Shown here piece by piece: positions 25,617 to 40,509 of a stretch of DNA of 64,000 nucleotides (its first letter is position 1; each line of letters begins with the position of its first letter). A model generated the notes under the pieces. It had not been told where the DNA came from. It worked only from the letters and a program-made list of their open reading frames with translations, and searched no databases. This DNA comes from CAVSUR01 sp963846005. Lineage in GTDB: Bacteria; Actinomycetota; Actinomycetes; Streptosporangiales; Streptosporangiaceae. The translations under genes were made by a program, and so were the position numbers. The DNA is taken from positions 806,001-870,000 of the forward strand of contig CAWJUH010000001.1 in assembly GCA_963846005.1 (NCBI GenBank). The letters are read 5' to 3'.

Positions 25617-26293
25617 CCGGGCCGGCGCTGGTCGCGGTGGCGCACGGCAGCCGCAACCCGGCCGCCCAGGAGAGCTCCCAGGCGCTGGGCCGCCAGGTGC
25701 GGCGGCTGGCCCCGAACCTGGACGTGCGGGTGGCGTTCCTGGCGCACGGCGAGGTGGCGCTGGCCGGCGAGCTGGACGCGGCCGGGGCGGAGCCGGTGCT
25801 GGTCCCGCTGCTGCTGTCGGCCGGGTACCACGTCAGCACCGATCTCGCCGCGGCCGCGCAGGCGGCCGGCGCGCGGCTGGCGCCGCCGCTCGGGCCCGAT
25901 GAGCTGCTGGCCAGGGCGCTGGCCGCGCGGCTGGCGCAGGCCGGAGTGCCGGCCGGGACCCCGGTGGTGCTGGCCGCGGCCGGGTCGAGCGACCCGCAGG
26001 CGGCGAAGGATGTGGCGCGGCAGGCCGAGCTGCTGTCCGCTGAGCTGGGCGCGCCGGTCGAGCCCGCGTTCGCGACCGGGCCGCCGCCCTCGGTGGCGGA
26101 CGCGGTCGCGGAGCTGGCGGCCGGCACCGGCCGGCCGGTAGCGGTGGCCTCTTACCTGTTGGCGCCGGGAGAGTTCCATGACCGGCTGCACCGGGCCGGT
26201 GCGGCCTGGGTCACCGCGCCGCTGGGCGACCACCCGGCGGTGGCGGGCCTGATCGTGGACCGTTACCGGGTTGCCGCCCGCAGTGCTGGCTGA
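25613..26293 (+). CDS. Sirohydrochlorin chelatase (CbiX/SirB type)
   Basis: A 226-residue class II chelatase that would insert iron into sirohydrochlorin. Two repeated halves are visible, each starting with a small-residue beta strand: ALVAVAHGSRNPAAQESSQ, where the His of HGSRNP is a metal ligand, and VVLAAAGSSDPQAAKD. LVPLLLSAGYHVSTDL is the second conserved segment of this family, carrying the other His. It starts at a GTG overlapping the cysG stop and ends the operon. Only 32 bp separate it from the convergent acyl-CoA dehydrogenase gene. Confidence 0.88.
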   Translation: MTGPALVAVAHGSRNPAAQESSQALGRQVRRLAPNLDVRVAFLAHGEVALAGELDAAGAEPVLVPLLLSAGYHVSTDLAAAAQAAGARLAPPLGPDELLARALAARLAQAGVPAGTPVVLAAAGSSDPQAAKDVARQAELLSAELGAPVEPAFATGPPPSVADAVAELAAGTGRPVAVASYLLAPGEFHDRLHRAGAAWVTAPLGDHPAVAGLIVDRYRVAARSAG

Positions 26294-26325
26294 CCACCGT
26301 GCCGCCTGACTGAGCCCCGGGACAG

Positions 26326-27501
26326 CTACACGAACGCGCCGGTGCCGGTGATCGCCCGGCCGACGATGAGCGTGTTGATCTCCCGGGTTCCCTCGTAGGA
26401 GTAGATCGCCTCGGCGTCGGCGACGAACCGGCCGACCTGGTTCTCCAGCAAGATCCCGTTGCCGCCGAGCAGCTCGCGGGCGTAGCCGACGGTCTCCCGC
26501 ATCCGCACCGTGCAGAACGCCTTGGCCAGCGCCGAGTGGTGGTCCCTGGCCGCGCCGGCCTGCTGCAGCTGGGCCAGCCGGACGCACAGGCAGGCCGAGG
26601 CGGTGATGTTGGACAGCATCTTGACCAGCAGGTCCTGGACCAGCTGGAAGCTGCCGATCGGGCGGCCGAACTGCTCGCGCTGCCCGGCGTAGGCCAGCGC
26701 ATTCTCGTACGCGCCACGGGCGCAGCCGACCGCCTGCCAGGCTACCCCGGCCCGGGTCAGCCGCAGCACCGCCGCGGTGTCGGCGAACGAATTGGCCTGC
26801 TGCAGCCGGTTCGCTTCCGGGACCCGCACCCGGTCCAGCGTGATGTGCGCGTTCTCTACCGCGCGCAGCGCGATCTTGTCGCGCTGCTTGACCGCGGTGA
26901 AACCGTCCGCGGGCGTCTCGACCAGGAAGCCCTTGACCTGGCCGTCGGCGACGTCGCGGGCCCAGATAATCACGTAATCGGCGAAGGTGGCGTTGCCGAT
27001 CCACTTCTTCTGGCCGGTCAGCACCCATTCATCGCCGTCACGCTCGGCCGTGGTGGTCAGCCCGCGGGCGGCGCCGGAGCCGACGTCCGGCTCGGTCAGC
27101 CCGAACGCGCCGATCTTCTCCATCCGGGCCATCGGCGGCAGCCAGCGCTGCTTCTGCTCCTCCGACCCGCACAAGTAGACCGAGCCCATGGCCAGGCCCG
27201 CGTGCACGCCGAGGAAGGTGGCGGTGGACACGTCGACCCGGGCGATCTCGACGGCCAGCATGCCGTCGAGCAGGTTGCCGCCGCCGGGACAGTCGTAGCC
27301 GTCGTAGAGCACCCCGGCGATGCCGAGCTCGGCCATGGCCGGGATCAGCTCGCGCGGGAACTCCTCGTGCGTCCAGTATTTGCCGATAATCGGCTGGACC
27401 TTCTTCTCCATGAACTCGCGGACCCGGGCCAGCAGCGCGCGGCCGGGGTCGTCGAGCAGTTCCTCCAGGGCGTAGAAATCGGCGTCCGGTGCCGTGGTCA
27501 T
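26326..27501 (-). CDS. Acyl-CoA dehydrogenase, glutaryl-CoA dehydrogenase-like
   Basis: A 391-residue flavoprotein. Family signatures are GAFGLTEPDVGSGA, the FAD-contacting WVLTGQKKWIGNATFADY, and YSYEGTREINTLIVGRAITG near the C-terminus with the catalytic Glu. The YEGT-IN-LI-GRAITG form and LCGSEEQKQRWLPP resemble glutaryl-CoA dehydrogenases more than straight-chain enzymes, but decarboxylation cannot be inferred from this alone. It is the third gene of an operon with fadD and an alpha/beta hydrolase, 37 bp downstream of the latter. Confidence 0.88.
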   Translation of the reverse strand: MTTAPDADFYALEELLDDPGRALLARVREFMEKKVQPIIGKYWTHEEFPRELIPAMAELGIAGVLYDGYDCPGGGNLLDGMLAVEIARVDVSTATFLGVHAGLAMGSVYLCGSEEQKQRWLPPMARMEKIGAFGLTEPDVGSGAARGLTTTAERDGDEWVLTGQKKWIGNATFADYVIIWARDVADGQVKGFLVETPADGFTAVKQRDKIALRAVENAHITLDRVRVPEANRLQQANSFADTAAVLRLTRAGVAWQAVGCARGAYENALAYAGQREQFGRPIGSFQLVQDLLVKMLSNITASACLCVRLAQLQQAGAARDHHSALAKAFCTVRMRETVGYARELLGGNGILLENQVGRFVADAEAIYSYEGTREINTLIVGRAITGTGAFV

Positions 27502-27538
27502 GGCGTCCCTTCTGTCTGGTCTGGGTCGCTCCTGCTGG

Positions 27539-28489
27539 TCAGGCGGATTTCAGCGGCGCGGCGGCCGCCAGGCTGGCCGGGCCGTCGTGGCGGGCGGCGC
27601 CGGCCGGGCGGGCCCGGCCGTTGCGCCGGTGCTCGCGGCTGGCGGCTGCCTCGTCGCTCTCGGCGAGGAAGCCGCTGATCAGCGGGACCAGCTCGGCTGC
27701 CTCGGTGATCAGGCCAAGATGGCCGCCGTCGAACACGTGCAGCCGCGAGCGCGGGATCACGGTGTTCAGCATGTAGGCATTGGCCAGCGGGATGATCGGG
27801 TCGTCCGAGCCGGACATGATCAGCGTGGGCTGCGGCAGCAGCGGCAGGAACGGCAGGCTGGTCCAGCCGAAGCCGGCCGCGATCTGGTACTGCGCGCCGC
27901 GGTGCGAGCCGAGCCGCCCGGCCGCGCGCATCGCGGTGACCACGGCGGCCGGGTCAGTCCGGGCCGACCCGCCGTACAGGGACGGGGCGATCCGCTCGGC
28001 GTAGCCGATGTCGGACAGCCGCGGCGGCAGCACCAGCATGGCCAGCACGACCGGGCTGGCGGGCACCATGGTGATGCCGGTGCCCGTGCTGACCAGCACC
28101 AGGCGGCGGCAGCGGGACCGGTGGCACCAGGCGAACTGCTGGGCCACGCCGCCGCCCCAGGACACGCCGAGCACATCGGCCCGCTCGTGCCCGAGCCGGG
28201 CCAGCAGCCTGGCGATCGTCTTGGACAGGCCGGTGAACCGGTACGGCTGGTCCGGGGCGGGCGAGCCGCCGATCCCAGGCACGTCGAACCGGATCGCGGG
28301 GATGTCAGGATCCAGCGCGTCCACGGTCGGCTGGAGCATCTCCAGGCTGGCCGCGAGCCCGTTGATGAACAGCAAGGGCACCCGGCCGGGACGCCCGCCG
28401 CGCAGCGCAACCCGCAGCTGCTGCCCGTCGATCGTGACGTGCCCCTCGGCATGCTCACCCGGCGGGAGCGGATCCCCGGTGAACGGCAT
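27539..28489 (-). CDS. Alpha/beta hydrolase, resembling medium-chain poly(hydroxyalkanoate) depolymerases
   Basis: A 316-residue hydrolase. The nucleophile elbow is GVSWGGGVAQQFA (Ser in GxSxG), the acid is in MSGSDDPIIP and the His in FDGGHLGL. The strand-helix context IRFDVPGIGGS and FINGLAASLEM resembles intracellular PhaZ of pseudomonads. Its ATG overlaps the fadD stop by ATGA. Position between an acyl-CoA ligase and an acyl-CoA dehydrogenase fits release and activation of fatty or hydroxy acids. Other esterase activities are possible. Confidence 0.75.
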   Translation of the reverse strand: MPFTGDPLPPGEHAEGHVTIDGQQLRVALRGGRPGRVPLLFINGLAASLEMLQPTVDALDPDIPAIRFDVPGIGGSPAPDQPYRFTGLSKTIARLLARLGHERADVLGVSWGGGVAQQFAWCHRSRCRRLVLVSTGTGITMVPASPVVLAMLVLPPRLSDIGYAERIAPSLYGGSARTDPAAVVTAMRAAGRLGSHRGAQYQIAAGFGWTSLPFLPLLPQPTLIMSGSDDPIIPLANAYMLNTVIPRSRLHVFDGGHLGLITEAAELVPLISGFLAESDEAAASREHRRNGRARPAGAARHDGPASLAAAAPLKSA

Positions 28490-29988
28490 CAGTGCTCCGC
28501 CTCGGACGGGCGGACCTCACGGCGCAAGATCTTCCCGCTCGGTCCCTTGGGCAGCTCGTCCACCAGCCAGATGCGGCGCGGGTACTTGTACGCGGCGATC
28601 CGCTCGCGGGTGAAATCGCGCAGCTCCTCCGGGGTGGCACTGGCGCCGGGCTTGAGCGCCACCGCGGCGCCGACCTCCTCGCCCAGGTCCGCGTCCGGCA
28701 TGCCGACGACGGCCGCCTCGGCCACGGCCGGGTGCTCGTAGAGGACCTCCTCAACCTCGCGCGGGTACACGTTGTAACCGCCGCGGATGATCATGTCCTT
28801 CTTCCGGTCGACGATGAAGAAGTAGCCGTCCTCATCGACCCGGGCCAGGTCACCGGTGCGGAACCAGCCGTCCCTGATCGCCTCGGCGGTCGCCTCCGGC
28901 TTGTTCCAGTAACCCCTCATCACGTTCGGCCCGCGGATCGCGATCTCGCCGATCTCACCCGGCGGCAGCGCCTGCCCCGAGTCGTCGATGACCTGCATCT
29001 GCACGCCCTCGATGGGGGTGCCGATCGAACCGGGCTTGCGGACCTGGTCCGGGTGGTTGAACGAGGCGACCGGCGAGGTTTCCGACAGCCCGTAGCCCTC
29101 CAGGATCGCGCAGCCGAACTTCTCCTCGAACGCCCGCAGGATCTCCACCGGCAGCGCCGCACCGCCGGAGATGCACAGCCGCAGCGAGGACACGTTCGCG
29201 CCGTCGGCGGCCGGGCTGTGCAGCATCGCGGCGTACATGGTCGGCACGCCCTCGAAGATCGTTACCTGGTCCCGGGCGATGATCTCCAGCGCCTTGGCCG
29301 GGTCGAACCGCGGCAGCAGGGTCAGGCACGCGCCGCCCGCGATGACGGTGTTGAGCGCGCAGGTCAGGCCGAACACGTGGAACAGCGGCAGGCAGCCCAT
29401 CTTCACGTCGCCCGGCCCGCTTTGCACCAGCGTGCGCCGGGTGACCTCGGCGTTGCCGGCCAGGTTGTCGTGGGTGAGCTCGGCGCCCTTGGGCTGGCCG
29501 GTGGTGCCCGAGGTGTAGAGGATCACCGCGTCGTCGCCGCCGGACTGGCCGCCCCAGCTGGCGGCGGGCTCGTGGCCTTCGAGCAGGTCGCGCAGCGCGG
29601 GGTCGGTGACCTCGATAACCCGGGCGCCGGTGTCCGCGGCGCCCTTGGCCGCCTCGGCCGCGACCGGCTGCCAGGCGAAGATCGCCTTCGCGCCGGAGTC
29701 GGACAGGTAGTAGGCCACCTCGCGGCTCTTGAGCAGCGGGTTCATGGTCACCACGACCGCGCCGGCGCCGAGCGCGCCGTAGAAGGCGACCGGGAACGCC
29801 GGGACGTTGGGCAGCATGACGCAGACCCGGTCACCCGGCTCGATCCCGGCCGCGGCCAGCATGGTGGTGGTCCGCCGGGCGGCCTCGCGCAGCTCGGCGA
29901 AGCTGAGCACCAGATCGTCCATGCGCACGGCGGGGGCGTCAGCGTGCTGCTCCGCGGTCTGATCCAGCACCGAACTCAGGTTCACCAT
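28489..29988 (-). CDS. fadD: Long-chain fatty acid-CoA ligase
   Basis: A 499-residue adenylate-forming enzyme. Motifs in order: LYTSGTTGQPKGAELTH (ATP/AMP signature, about residues 150-166), GYGLSETSPV, GEIAIRGPNVMRGYWNKPE, WFRTGDLARVDEDGYFFIVDRKKDMI and the C-terminal lysine in PSGKILRREV. ATG 29988 is preceded by GGAGG five bases away; the frame could extend to 30132 but without conserved sequence. It heads the three-gene operon. Substrate chain length is not determinable. Confidence 0.9.
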   Translation of the reverse strand: MVNLSSVLDQTAEQHADAPAVRMDDLVLSFAELREAARRTTTMLAAAGIEPGDRVCVMLPNVPAFPVAFYGALGAGAVVVTMNPLLKSREVAYYLSDSGAKAIFAWQPVAAEAAKGAADTGARVIEVTDPALRDLLEGHEPAASWGGQSGGDDAVILYTSGTTGQPKGAELTHDNLAGNAEVTRRTLVQSGPGDVKMGCLPLFHVFGLTCALNTVIAGGACLTLLPRFDPAKALEIIARDQVTIFEGVPTMYAAMLHSPAADGANVSSLRLCISGGAALPVEILRAFEEKFGCAILEGYGLSETSPVASFNHPDQVRKPGSIGTPIEGVQMQVIDDSGQALPPGEIGEIAIRGPNVMRGYWNKPEATAEAIRDGWFRTGDLARVDEDGYFFIVDRKKDMIIRGGYNVYPREVEEVLYEHPAVAEAAVVGMPDADLGEEVGAAVALKPGASATPEELRDFTRERIAAYKYPRRIWLVDELPKGPSGKILRREVRPSEAEH

Positions 29989-30248
29989 CGTGCCTCCAGG
30001 CGTTCCCGGGGTACTTGACTCCCCTTCTTCTGCATCATGCCTGGTGTATCGGGGGGCCGACAGAGCCAGGGGCCCTTGATCGGCGTGCCGGGCTGGCTGA
30101 TGACCGGACAAGCGGGCCAGACGGGGGGGCAAGCTGGGCGGGGGCCCGGGGGGCCGGGCCGGCGGGGCTGGCCGGGCCGGGCTGGGCTGGCTGGCTGGCC
30201 GCGGTTCAGTGGCGAGTGCAGCTACAGACGGCGGGTAGCTTCGGGATC

Positions 30249-31466
30249 ATGAGCTTTCCCGGCGAGGGCGGCCCGCAGCCCGCGGAAGACCAGGGCCACG
30301 ATGTGCACGGTCCGGTGCGCAGGGCAGGACGGCTGAGCGGGGTGACCCGGCGCGGCGAGCAGATCGGCTCGCTCGGGACGCAGGCCGCGCAGAGCGCCCG
30401 GGCCGCCGGGCAGATGGCCGGGCAGGGCGCGCGCGTGGCGGGGCGCGGAGTGCGGGCCGCCGGCCGCGGCGTGCAGGCCGTCAGCCGGCGGACCCGGCCC
30501 GATGACCCGGCACGCAGCGCCGACGGCCCGCCACTGCGTGCGAGCGGGCCGGACGGGATGGCCGGCGGCTGGACGGGCGGGCCTTCGCCCGGGGATGCTG
30601 CGTACGGCCGGGAGCAGGACTGGCCGGCGGCCTACGGCCGGGAACAGGACGGCCGCGGCCGGGCCGCGCGCGGCGCCCAGGCGGTGTTCTCCCGCGGGGC
30701 GGTGAGCTCCCGCGGGGCCCGGGCCGCCAGCCGCACCGCAAGCCGCGGTGCCCAGGTCGCCGGGCAGGGCGCCCGGGTCGCCGGGCGGGGCGCCCGGGTG
30801 GTCGGACGGGGCGCCCAGGTGGTCGGACGGGGCGCTCAGGTCGCCGGACGGGGCGCGCAAGCAGCCGGCCGCGGCGCCCGCTGGACGGCGTCCCGGCTTG
30901 CCGACCAGGTGCTCGCCACTGCGCCACGGCTGCCCGTACGCAGCCAGGCCACTCTCCGCGAGCAGTTCCCCGGCCGCTCGCCGGACGAGATCGCGCAGGC
31001 GCTGATCGACGGATCGGCCCGGATGGCGGCTGCCGTCGGCGCTGCCGCGGGCACCTGGGCGGTGGTGCCATTCCTGCCCGGGTATCCGGCCGAAGTGGCC
31101 GCCGAGACCCTGGCCGTGGTGGGCATCGAGATCAAGCTGATTGCGGAACTGCACGAGGTCTACGGCCTGCGGGTGCCCGGGCCGACGGTGAGCCGGATGT
31201 CGGCCTACGTCGCGGGCTGGGCCGACCGGCGCGGCGTGGTGGTCGCCCCGGCCGGGGTGGTGTTCGCGCTGGGCTCGCCGCTGCGCCGCCGGCTGCAGCG
31301 CCGTCTCGCGGCCCGGGTCGGCCAGAGCACGATAGCCCTCGGTCCGCTGATGACCGGCGCCACCGCGGCCGCCCTGATCAATCGCCGGGAGACCAAGCGG
31401 CTCGGCCAGCAAATCCGCGATGACCTGCGGGCGCGTTCGCCGCATCCCTACGCCTGGCCGCTCTGA
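30249..31466 (+). CDS. Heptad-repeat (Gly-Arg-Gly-Ala) protein with a membrane-associated C-terminal domain
   Basis: A 405-residue protein of unknown function. Residues about 45-77 and 158-220 consist of seven-residue repeats of the form GARVAGR/GAQVVGR, a basic RG-rich pattern. The C-terminal domain (about 225-405) contains ARMAAAVGAAAGTWAVVPFLPGYPAEVAAETLAVVGIEIKLIAELHEVYGL in shorter pieces, then a hydrophobic LMTGATAAALINRR; it resembles EcsC-like proteins of actinomycetes, but weakly. ATG 30249 has no clear ribosome-binding site. The 260 bp upstream, shared with fadD, is a low-complexity GGCCGGGCTGG run. Confidence 0.6.
   Translation: MSFPGEGGPQPAEDQGHDVHGPVRRAGRLSGVTRRGEQIGSLGTQAAQSARAAGQMAGQGARVAGRGVRAAGRGVQAVSRRTRPDDPARSADGPPLRASGPDGMAGGWTGGPSPGDAAYGREQDWPAAYGREQDGRGRAARGAQAVFSRGAVSSRGARAASRTASRGAQVAGQGARVAGRGARVVGRGAQVVGRGAQVAGRGAQAAGRGARWTASRLADQVLATAPRLPVRSQATLREQFPGRSPDEIAQALIDGSARMAAAVGAAAGTWAVVPFLPGYPAEVAAETLAVVGIEIKLIAELHEVYGLRVPGPTVSRMSAYVAGWADRRGVVVAPAGVVFALGSPLRRRLQRRLAARVGQSTIALGPLMTGATAAALINRRETKRLGQQIRDDLRARSPHPYAWPL
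30750..30875. repeat. 21-bp minisatellite, six copies, encoding heptads
   Basis: Units start at 30750, 30771, 30792, 30813, 30834 and 30855, each 21 bp and coding A-Q/R-V-A/V-G-x-G. Diverged copies of the same heptad occur at about 30411-30480. Confidence 0.88.
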
Positions 31467-31859
31467 GCCGCACTGAGCCAGACAGAGCCGGACAGATCCG
31501 GACTGAGCGGCTGGCAGCCTCGCGCGGCTTGCTCCGGTCGCTTACTCGCGACCGGGCCAGGGGCAGATCGGCGAGTGCCTGCTCCGCGAGCGCCAGCTCC
31601 GCGAGCGCCAGATCGGCGAGAGCGTCGGATCGGCAAGCGCCAGAAAGCCCATGTTCACTGTGAGCGTAGTCTGATATGGCTTGACAGGGCGGGGTTTGGC
31701 GCGGGATGTCGGTGGGTGCGCATATAGTCGAACATGACAGCGAATAAGGCCCAGGAGATGGTCACTAAACGTGAAACTTCCGGGCGCCTGTCGGTGGGAG
31801 CGGGCCGTCCGGCGGTCTCACGGGCCGGCCGGCGGGGTGCGTGAGGAGGTGGTGCGGTC
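31467..31859. other. Intergenic region with 15-bp direct repeats
   Basis: No gene is supported in this 393-bp stretch. Tandem 15-bp units related to GCGAGCGCCAGCTCC run from 31571 to about 31644. Near the right end AGGAGG (31843-31848) serves the DUF222 gene. TTGACA at 31681 lacks a well-spaced -10 box. Confidence 0.55.
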
Positions 31860-33658
31860 GTGTGCGAGCCCGGCCAGCAGCCACCGTTGAGCAGTCCCGT
31901 GACTAGTCCGGTGGGCAGTGCCGGGGCGGCGCTGGCCGCGGTGCAAGAAGCCCTAGAGTTCCTAGCCACCGCCGACGCGACGGAGCTGACCGCGGCCGAG
32001 CAGGCGGAGTGCCTGCGCGGCTTGGAGCGGGCCGAGGCTATGCACACCGCAGCCCGGGCGGTGGTGCTGGCGGCGTTTTCCGCGGGTCGCGGGTTTGAGG
32101 ATGACGGGCAGGGGTCGGCGCGGGCGTGGCTGAGGTGGCAGGCACGGGTGACCGGTGGCGCGGCGGCGGGGGCGGTGGGGTGGATGCGCCGCCTGAATGC
32201 TCACCCCGCGGTCCGTGAGGCGCTGGCCGCCGGGCAGGTCTCGGCGTCGTGGGCCCGGCAGGTGTGCGCCTGGTCGGACGGGCTGCCGGCGGAGGCGCGG
32301 CTGGATGCTGACGTCATCCTGCTGGCCGCGGCGGCGGCCGGCGCGGCCCTGGCGGATCTGGCCGCCCTGGTGGAGGAGATCCGGGCCCGGACCGCCCGGT
32401 CGGACGCCGGCGGGAGCGATGACGGGTTCGGGGACCGGAACCTGCGGCTGGAAACGACGTTCGGGGGTGCGGGCCGGTTGGAGGGGGATCTGACGCCGCA
32501 GTGCGCGGCGGCGCTGCGGGCGGTGCTGGATGTGCTGGGCAGGCGAGCGGGTGCGGAGGATCTGCGGACGCAGGGGCAGCGTGAGCATGACGCGCTGGAG
32601 GAGGCGTGCCGGCGGCTGATCGGGGCGGGCGGGCTGCCGGACCGGGCCGGCCAGCCAGTGCAGATCCAGCTGCACATGAGCCTGGAGGACCTGCTCCGCC
32701 GCGCCCGCCCGGGCGGAACCGGGCCCGCTGCGGGTAACGGCGGCCCGGACGGCCCGGATGCGGGCAGCGGCCGAGACGCGGGCGCGGGTGATGGTAGCGG
32801 CCCGGCCGCGGGCCCGGGGGGTGGCTTCCCGGTCGCGGGCCGTCCGGCGTGCGCTCCCGCCGGCGGCGTTCCGGCCAGGGACATGAGCCCGGGGTGGGTG
32901 GCGGCGGGGCCGGGGGCGGAGTGCGATGCGCAGTTCGTGCCGGTGGTGACCGGGCGGATCGACACCGGCCTGCTGGACGACCTGGCCTACGATCTGCTCC
33001 ACCTGCCGGCCCCGGCGGCGAGAACCATAACCCTGGCGAGCCGGCCGCCAGGACGGGCACCAGCACTGGCGGCGGCTCGGATCCCGTCGCGCCGGCCGCT
33101 GCCACTGCGGGCTCTACCGCGGGTGACCCGGCCAGCGCAGCACGCTCCGGCGCCGACGCCCTCCGTAGCGCCGCGGGCGCCGCAGCGGCGGGCCGGCAGG
33201 ACCGGGAGGACCGGGCGCGGGGGGCGGCGCGGGACCTGATCACTGGCCGGGCCATCCGGCTGCTGTCGGGGCCCGGGGGGCTGGCCGCCGCCCTGCGCAC
33301 CCGAAACGCCGACCCGCTCATCGGCACCGTCTCCCTCCCGCTGGATGTGGGCGCGGTGAGCGACACGATCCCGGTGCATTTGCGGCGGGCGGTGATTGCC
33401 CGGGACCGGCACTGCCGGTTCCCCGGCTGCGAGCAGCCGCCGGCCGCCTGCCACCCCCACCACCTGATCCCCCGGGCCGAAGGCGGCCGGGCCAGCCTGG
33501 CGAATCTGCTGCTGTTGTGTAGCTTTCATCATCTCATCGCGGTGCACAGATGGGGATGGGCGCTCACCTTGCACCCCGACGGCACCGTCATCGCGATCAG
33601 TCCCGATACCCGCCGCGCCTACTACAGCCACGGACCCCCCGCCCCCACCGCCGCCTGA
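31860..33658 (+). CDS. DUF222 / HNH endonuclease domain protein, with a frameshift in the linker
   Basis: The first part from GTG 31860 is a DUF222 domain (ALEFLATADATELTAAEQAE, AVREALAAGQVSASWARQV, RLEGDLTPQCAAALRAVLD). The linker is Gly/Pro/Asp-rich. The HNH nuclease, with ARDRHCRFPGCEQPPAACHPHHLIPR and LLLLCSFHHLIAVHRWGW (zinc/metal Cys and His visible), is in a different frame. The 1799-bp interval lacks one base; the shift should fall around 33000-33060, where both frames are low-complexity. Such genes are often multi-copy and decayed in actinobacteria (the mycobacterial 13E12 repeat family). Intact, decayed or mis-sequenced cannot be distinguished. Confidence 0.82.
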
Positions 33659-33831
33659 AACGGCAGGTCCATGGGGCCGCCGTCCGACCGCGGCCATAGT
33701 GGGCGCGGCCAGGCCGCAGGCCGTGGCGGCCGTGATGTCGCTGGCAGGGCCGATCGTCACGGAGGTCCGGTGATCGCCCGGGATGCGTATAAGCTTCCGG
33801 CCCACTCGGCACCTATGGCACAGTCCTGATC

Positions 33832-34752
33832 GTGCCGTTGCACGACCTGCCGGACTGGTTGCCGGCCTGGTGTCTGGACCATCTGGATCACGAGCCCGCC
33901 GACGTGCTGTTCCAGGTGCGGCAGGTCTCCATGGTGTTCGGCCTGCGGCTGGCCGGCGGAACGGACGTGGTGGTGAAGGCGCGCGCCGATGACGGCCGGG
34001 CCGTGTCGTGCGTCGCGGCACAGGCCCGGCTGGCCGACCGCGGGTTCCCGTGTGCCCGGCCGCTCACGCCGGTGACCAGTGCCGGTTCGCTGGCTGTACA
34101 CGCCGAAGAGTTCCGGCCCGGCGGCGAGGTGCTGCACGGGGATTCGCCGGAGGTGGCCGCGTGCTATGCGGAGGTGTTCGCCCGGCTGATGGCCGAACTG
34201 GCTGAGCTGACCGTCACGCCGCCGCTGCCGAATCCGCCCTGGGTGCGCTGGGACCACGCCGGTTCGGAGGTATGGCCGGCGATCGGCTTCCTCGATAACC
34301 GGGACCAGAGTGTCGTACCCGCGTACGTCGTCGGCACCGCCGGCCGGGCCCGCAGGCGGCTACTCGCCGCCGGCCTGCCGTGCGTGCTGGGCTTCGCCGA
34401 CTTCGAGGCACAGAACCTGCGGTGGCACGGCCGGGAGGTGTGGGCGGTGCACGACTGGGACAGCCTGGCGTGGCAACCGGAGGCGGCGCTGGCGGGAGCG
34501 GCGAGCGGGTCTTTCGCCAGCGCGGGGCCGCCCGCGCTGGCCCCGGTCGAGAGCTCCGCGGCGTTCCTGGTGACCTACCAGGACATTCGCGGGCGCCTGT
34601 TCACGGCCATGGAGCAGGAGATCGCGTGGGCGGCCAGCGTGTGGTTGGCCGCGTACAACGCCCGGGAGGAAGCACTGCACGGCAACACTCGGGTGTGCCG
34701 CGATGCACTCCGGGCCCAAGCAGCCGAACGCCTCCGCCGCGCTCATGCCTAG
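33832..34752 (+). CDS. Phosphotransferase-fold protein (aminoglycoside-phosphotransferase-like), atypical catalytic loop
   Basis: A 306-residue protein from GTG 33832. The N-lobe has a nucleotide-binding-like stretch VFGLRLAGGTDVVVKARAD, whose VVKAR matches the ATP-binding lysine. The catalytic loop reads LGFADFEAQNLRW, with Asp and Asn kept but the usual His-Gly before Asp replaced by Phe-Ala. The metal Asp lies in VWAVHDWDSLAW. It may phosphorylate a small molecule, but the substrate is unknown and resistance should not be assumed. It stands alone, upstream of a hairpin and lhr. Confidence 0.65.
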   Translation: MPLHDLPDWLPAWCLDHLDHEPADVLFQVRQVSMVFGLRLAGGTDVVVKARADDGRAVSCVAAQARLADRGFPCARPLTPVTSAGSLAVHAEEFRPGGEVLHGDSPEVAACYAEVFARLMAELAELTVTPPLPNPPWVRWDHAGSEVWPAIGFLDNRDQSVVPAYVVGTAGRARRRLLAAGLPCVLGFADFEAQNLRWHGREVWAVHDWDSLAWQPEAALAGAASGSFASAGPPALAPVESSAAFLVTYQDIRGRLFTAMEQEIAWAASVWLAAYNAREEALHGNTRVCRDALRAQAAERLRRAHA

Positions 34753-34806
34753 CACCGGGAGGCGAGTCCAGCGAACACCCGCGCAGCAGGAACGTCCGGC
34801 GCGAAT

Positions 34807-34827
34807 GGCGATGTCTCCCACATCGCC
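34807..34827. terminator. Hairpin between the phosphotransferase-like gene and lhr
   Basis: GGCGATGT (34807-34814) and ACATCGCC (34820-34827) pair perfectly around a 5-nt loop, 55 bp past the stop of the upstream gene. No T-run follows, so termination is tentative. Confidence 0.45.
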
Positions 34828-34906
34828 GCCTCAAGCGCGGCCTGGTCGCGGCCGCAGCGAGCCGTGAGGTCGCTGGGCTGTCAGTAGCACAAGGCAGGAT
34901 GGAGCT

Positions 34907-40470
<5,564 letters not shown>

Positions 40471-40509
40471 GACGCCCAGCCGGACCGGGGGCCCGGGCCG
40501 GGCGTCCAG

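Noticed and set aside
31681..31740. LexA half site (CGAAC) and TTGACA upstream of the DUF222 gene
   Set aside because: No second GTTCG half follows the CGAAC, and no -10 element lies at a usable distance from TTGACA.
33832..34752. Aminoglycoside resistance gene
   Set aside because: Only the general kinase-like fold is supported and the catalytic His is missing; no basis for naming a drug substrate.
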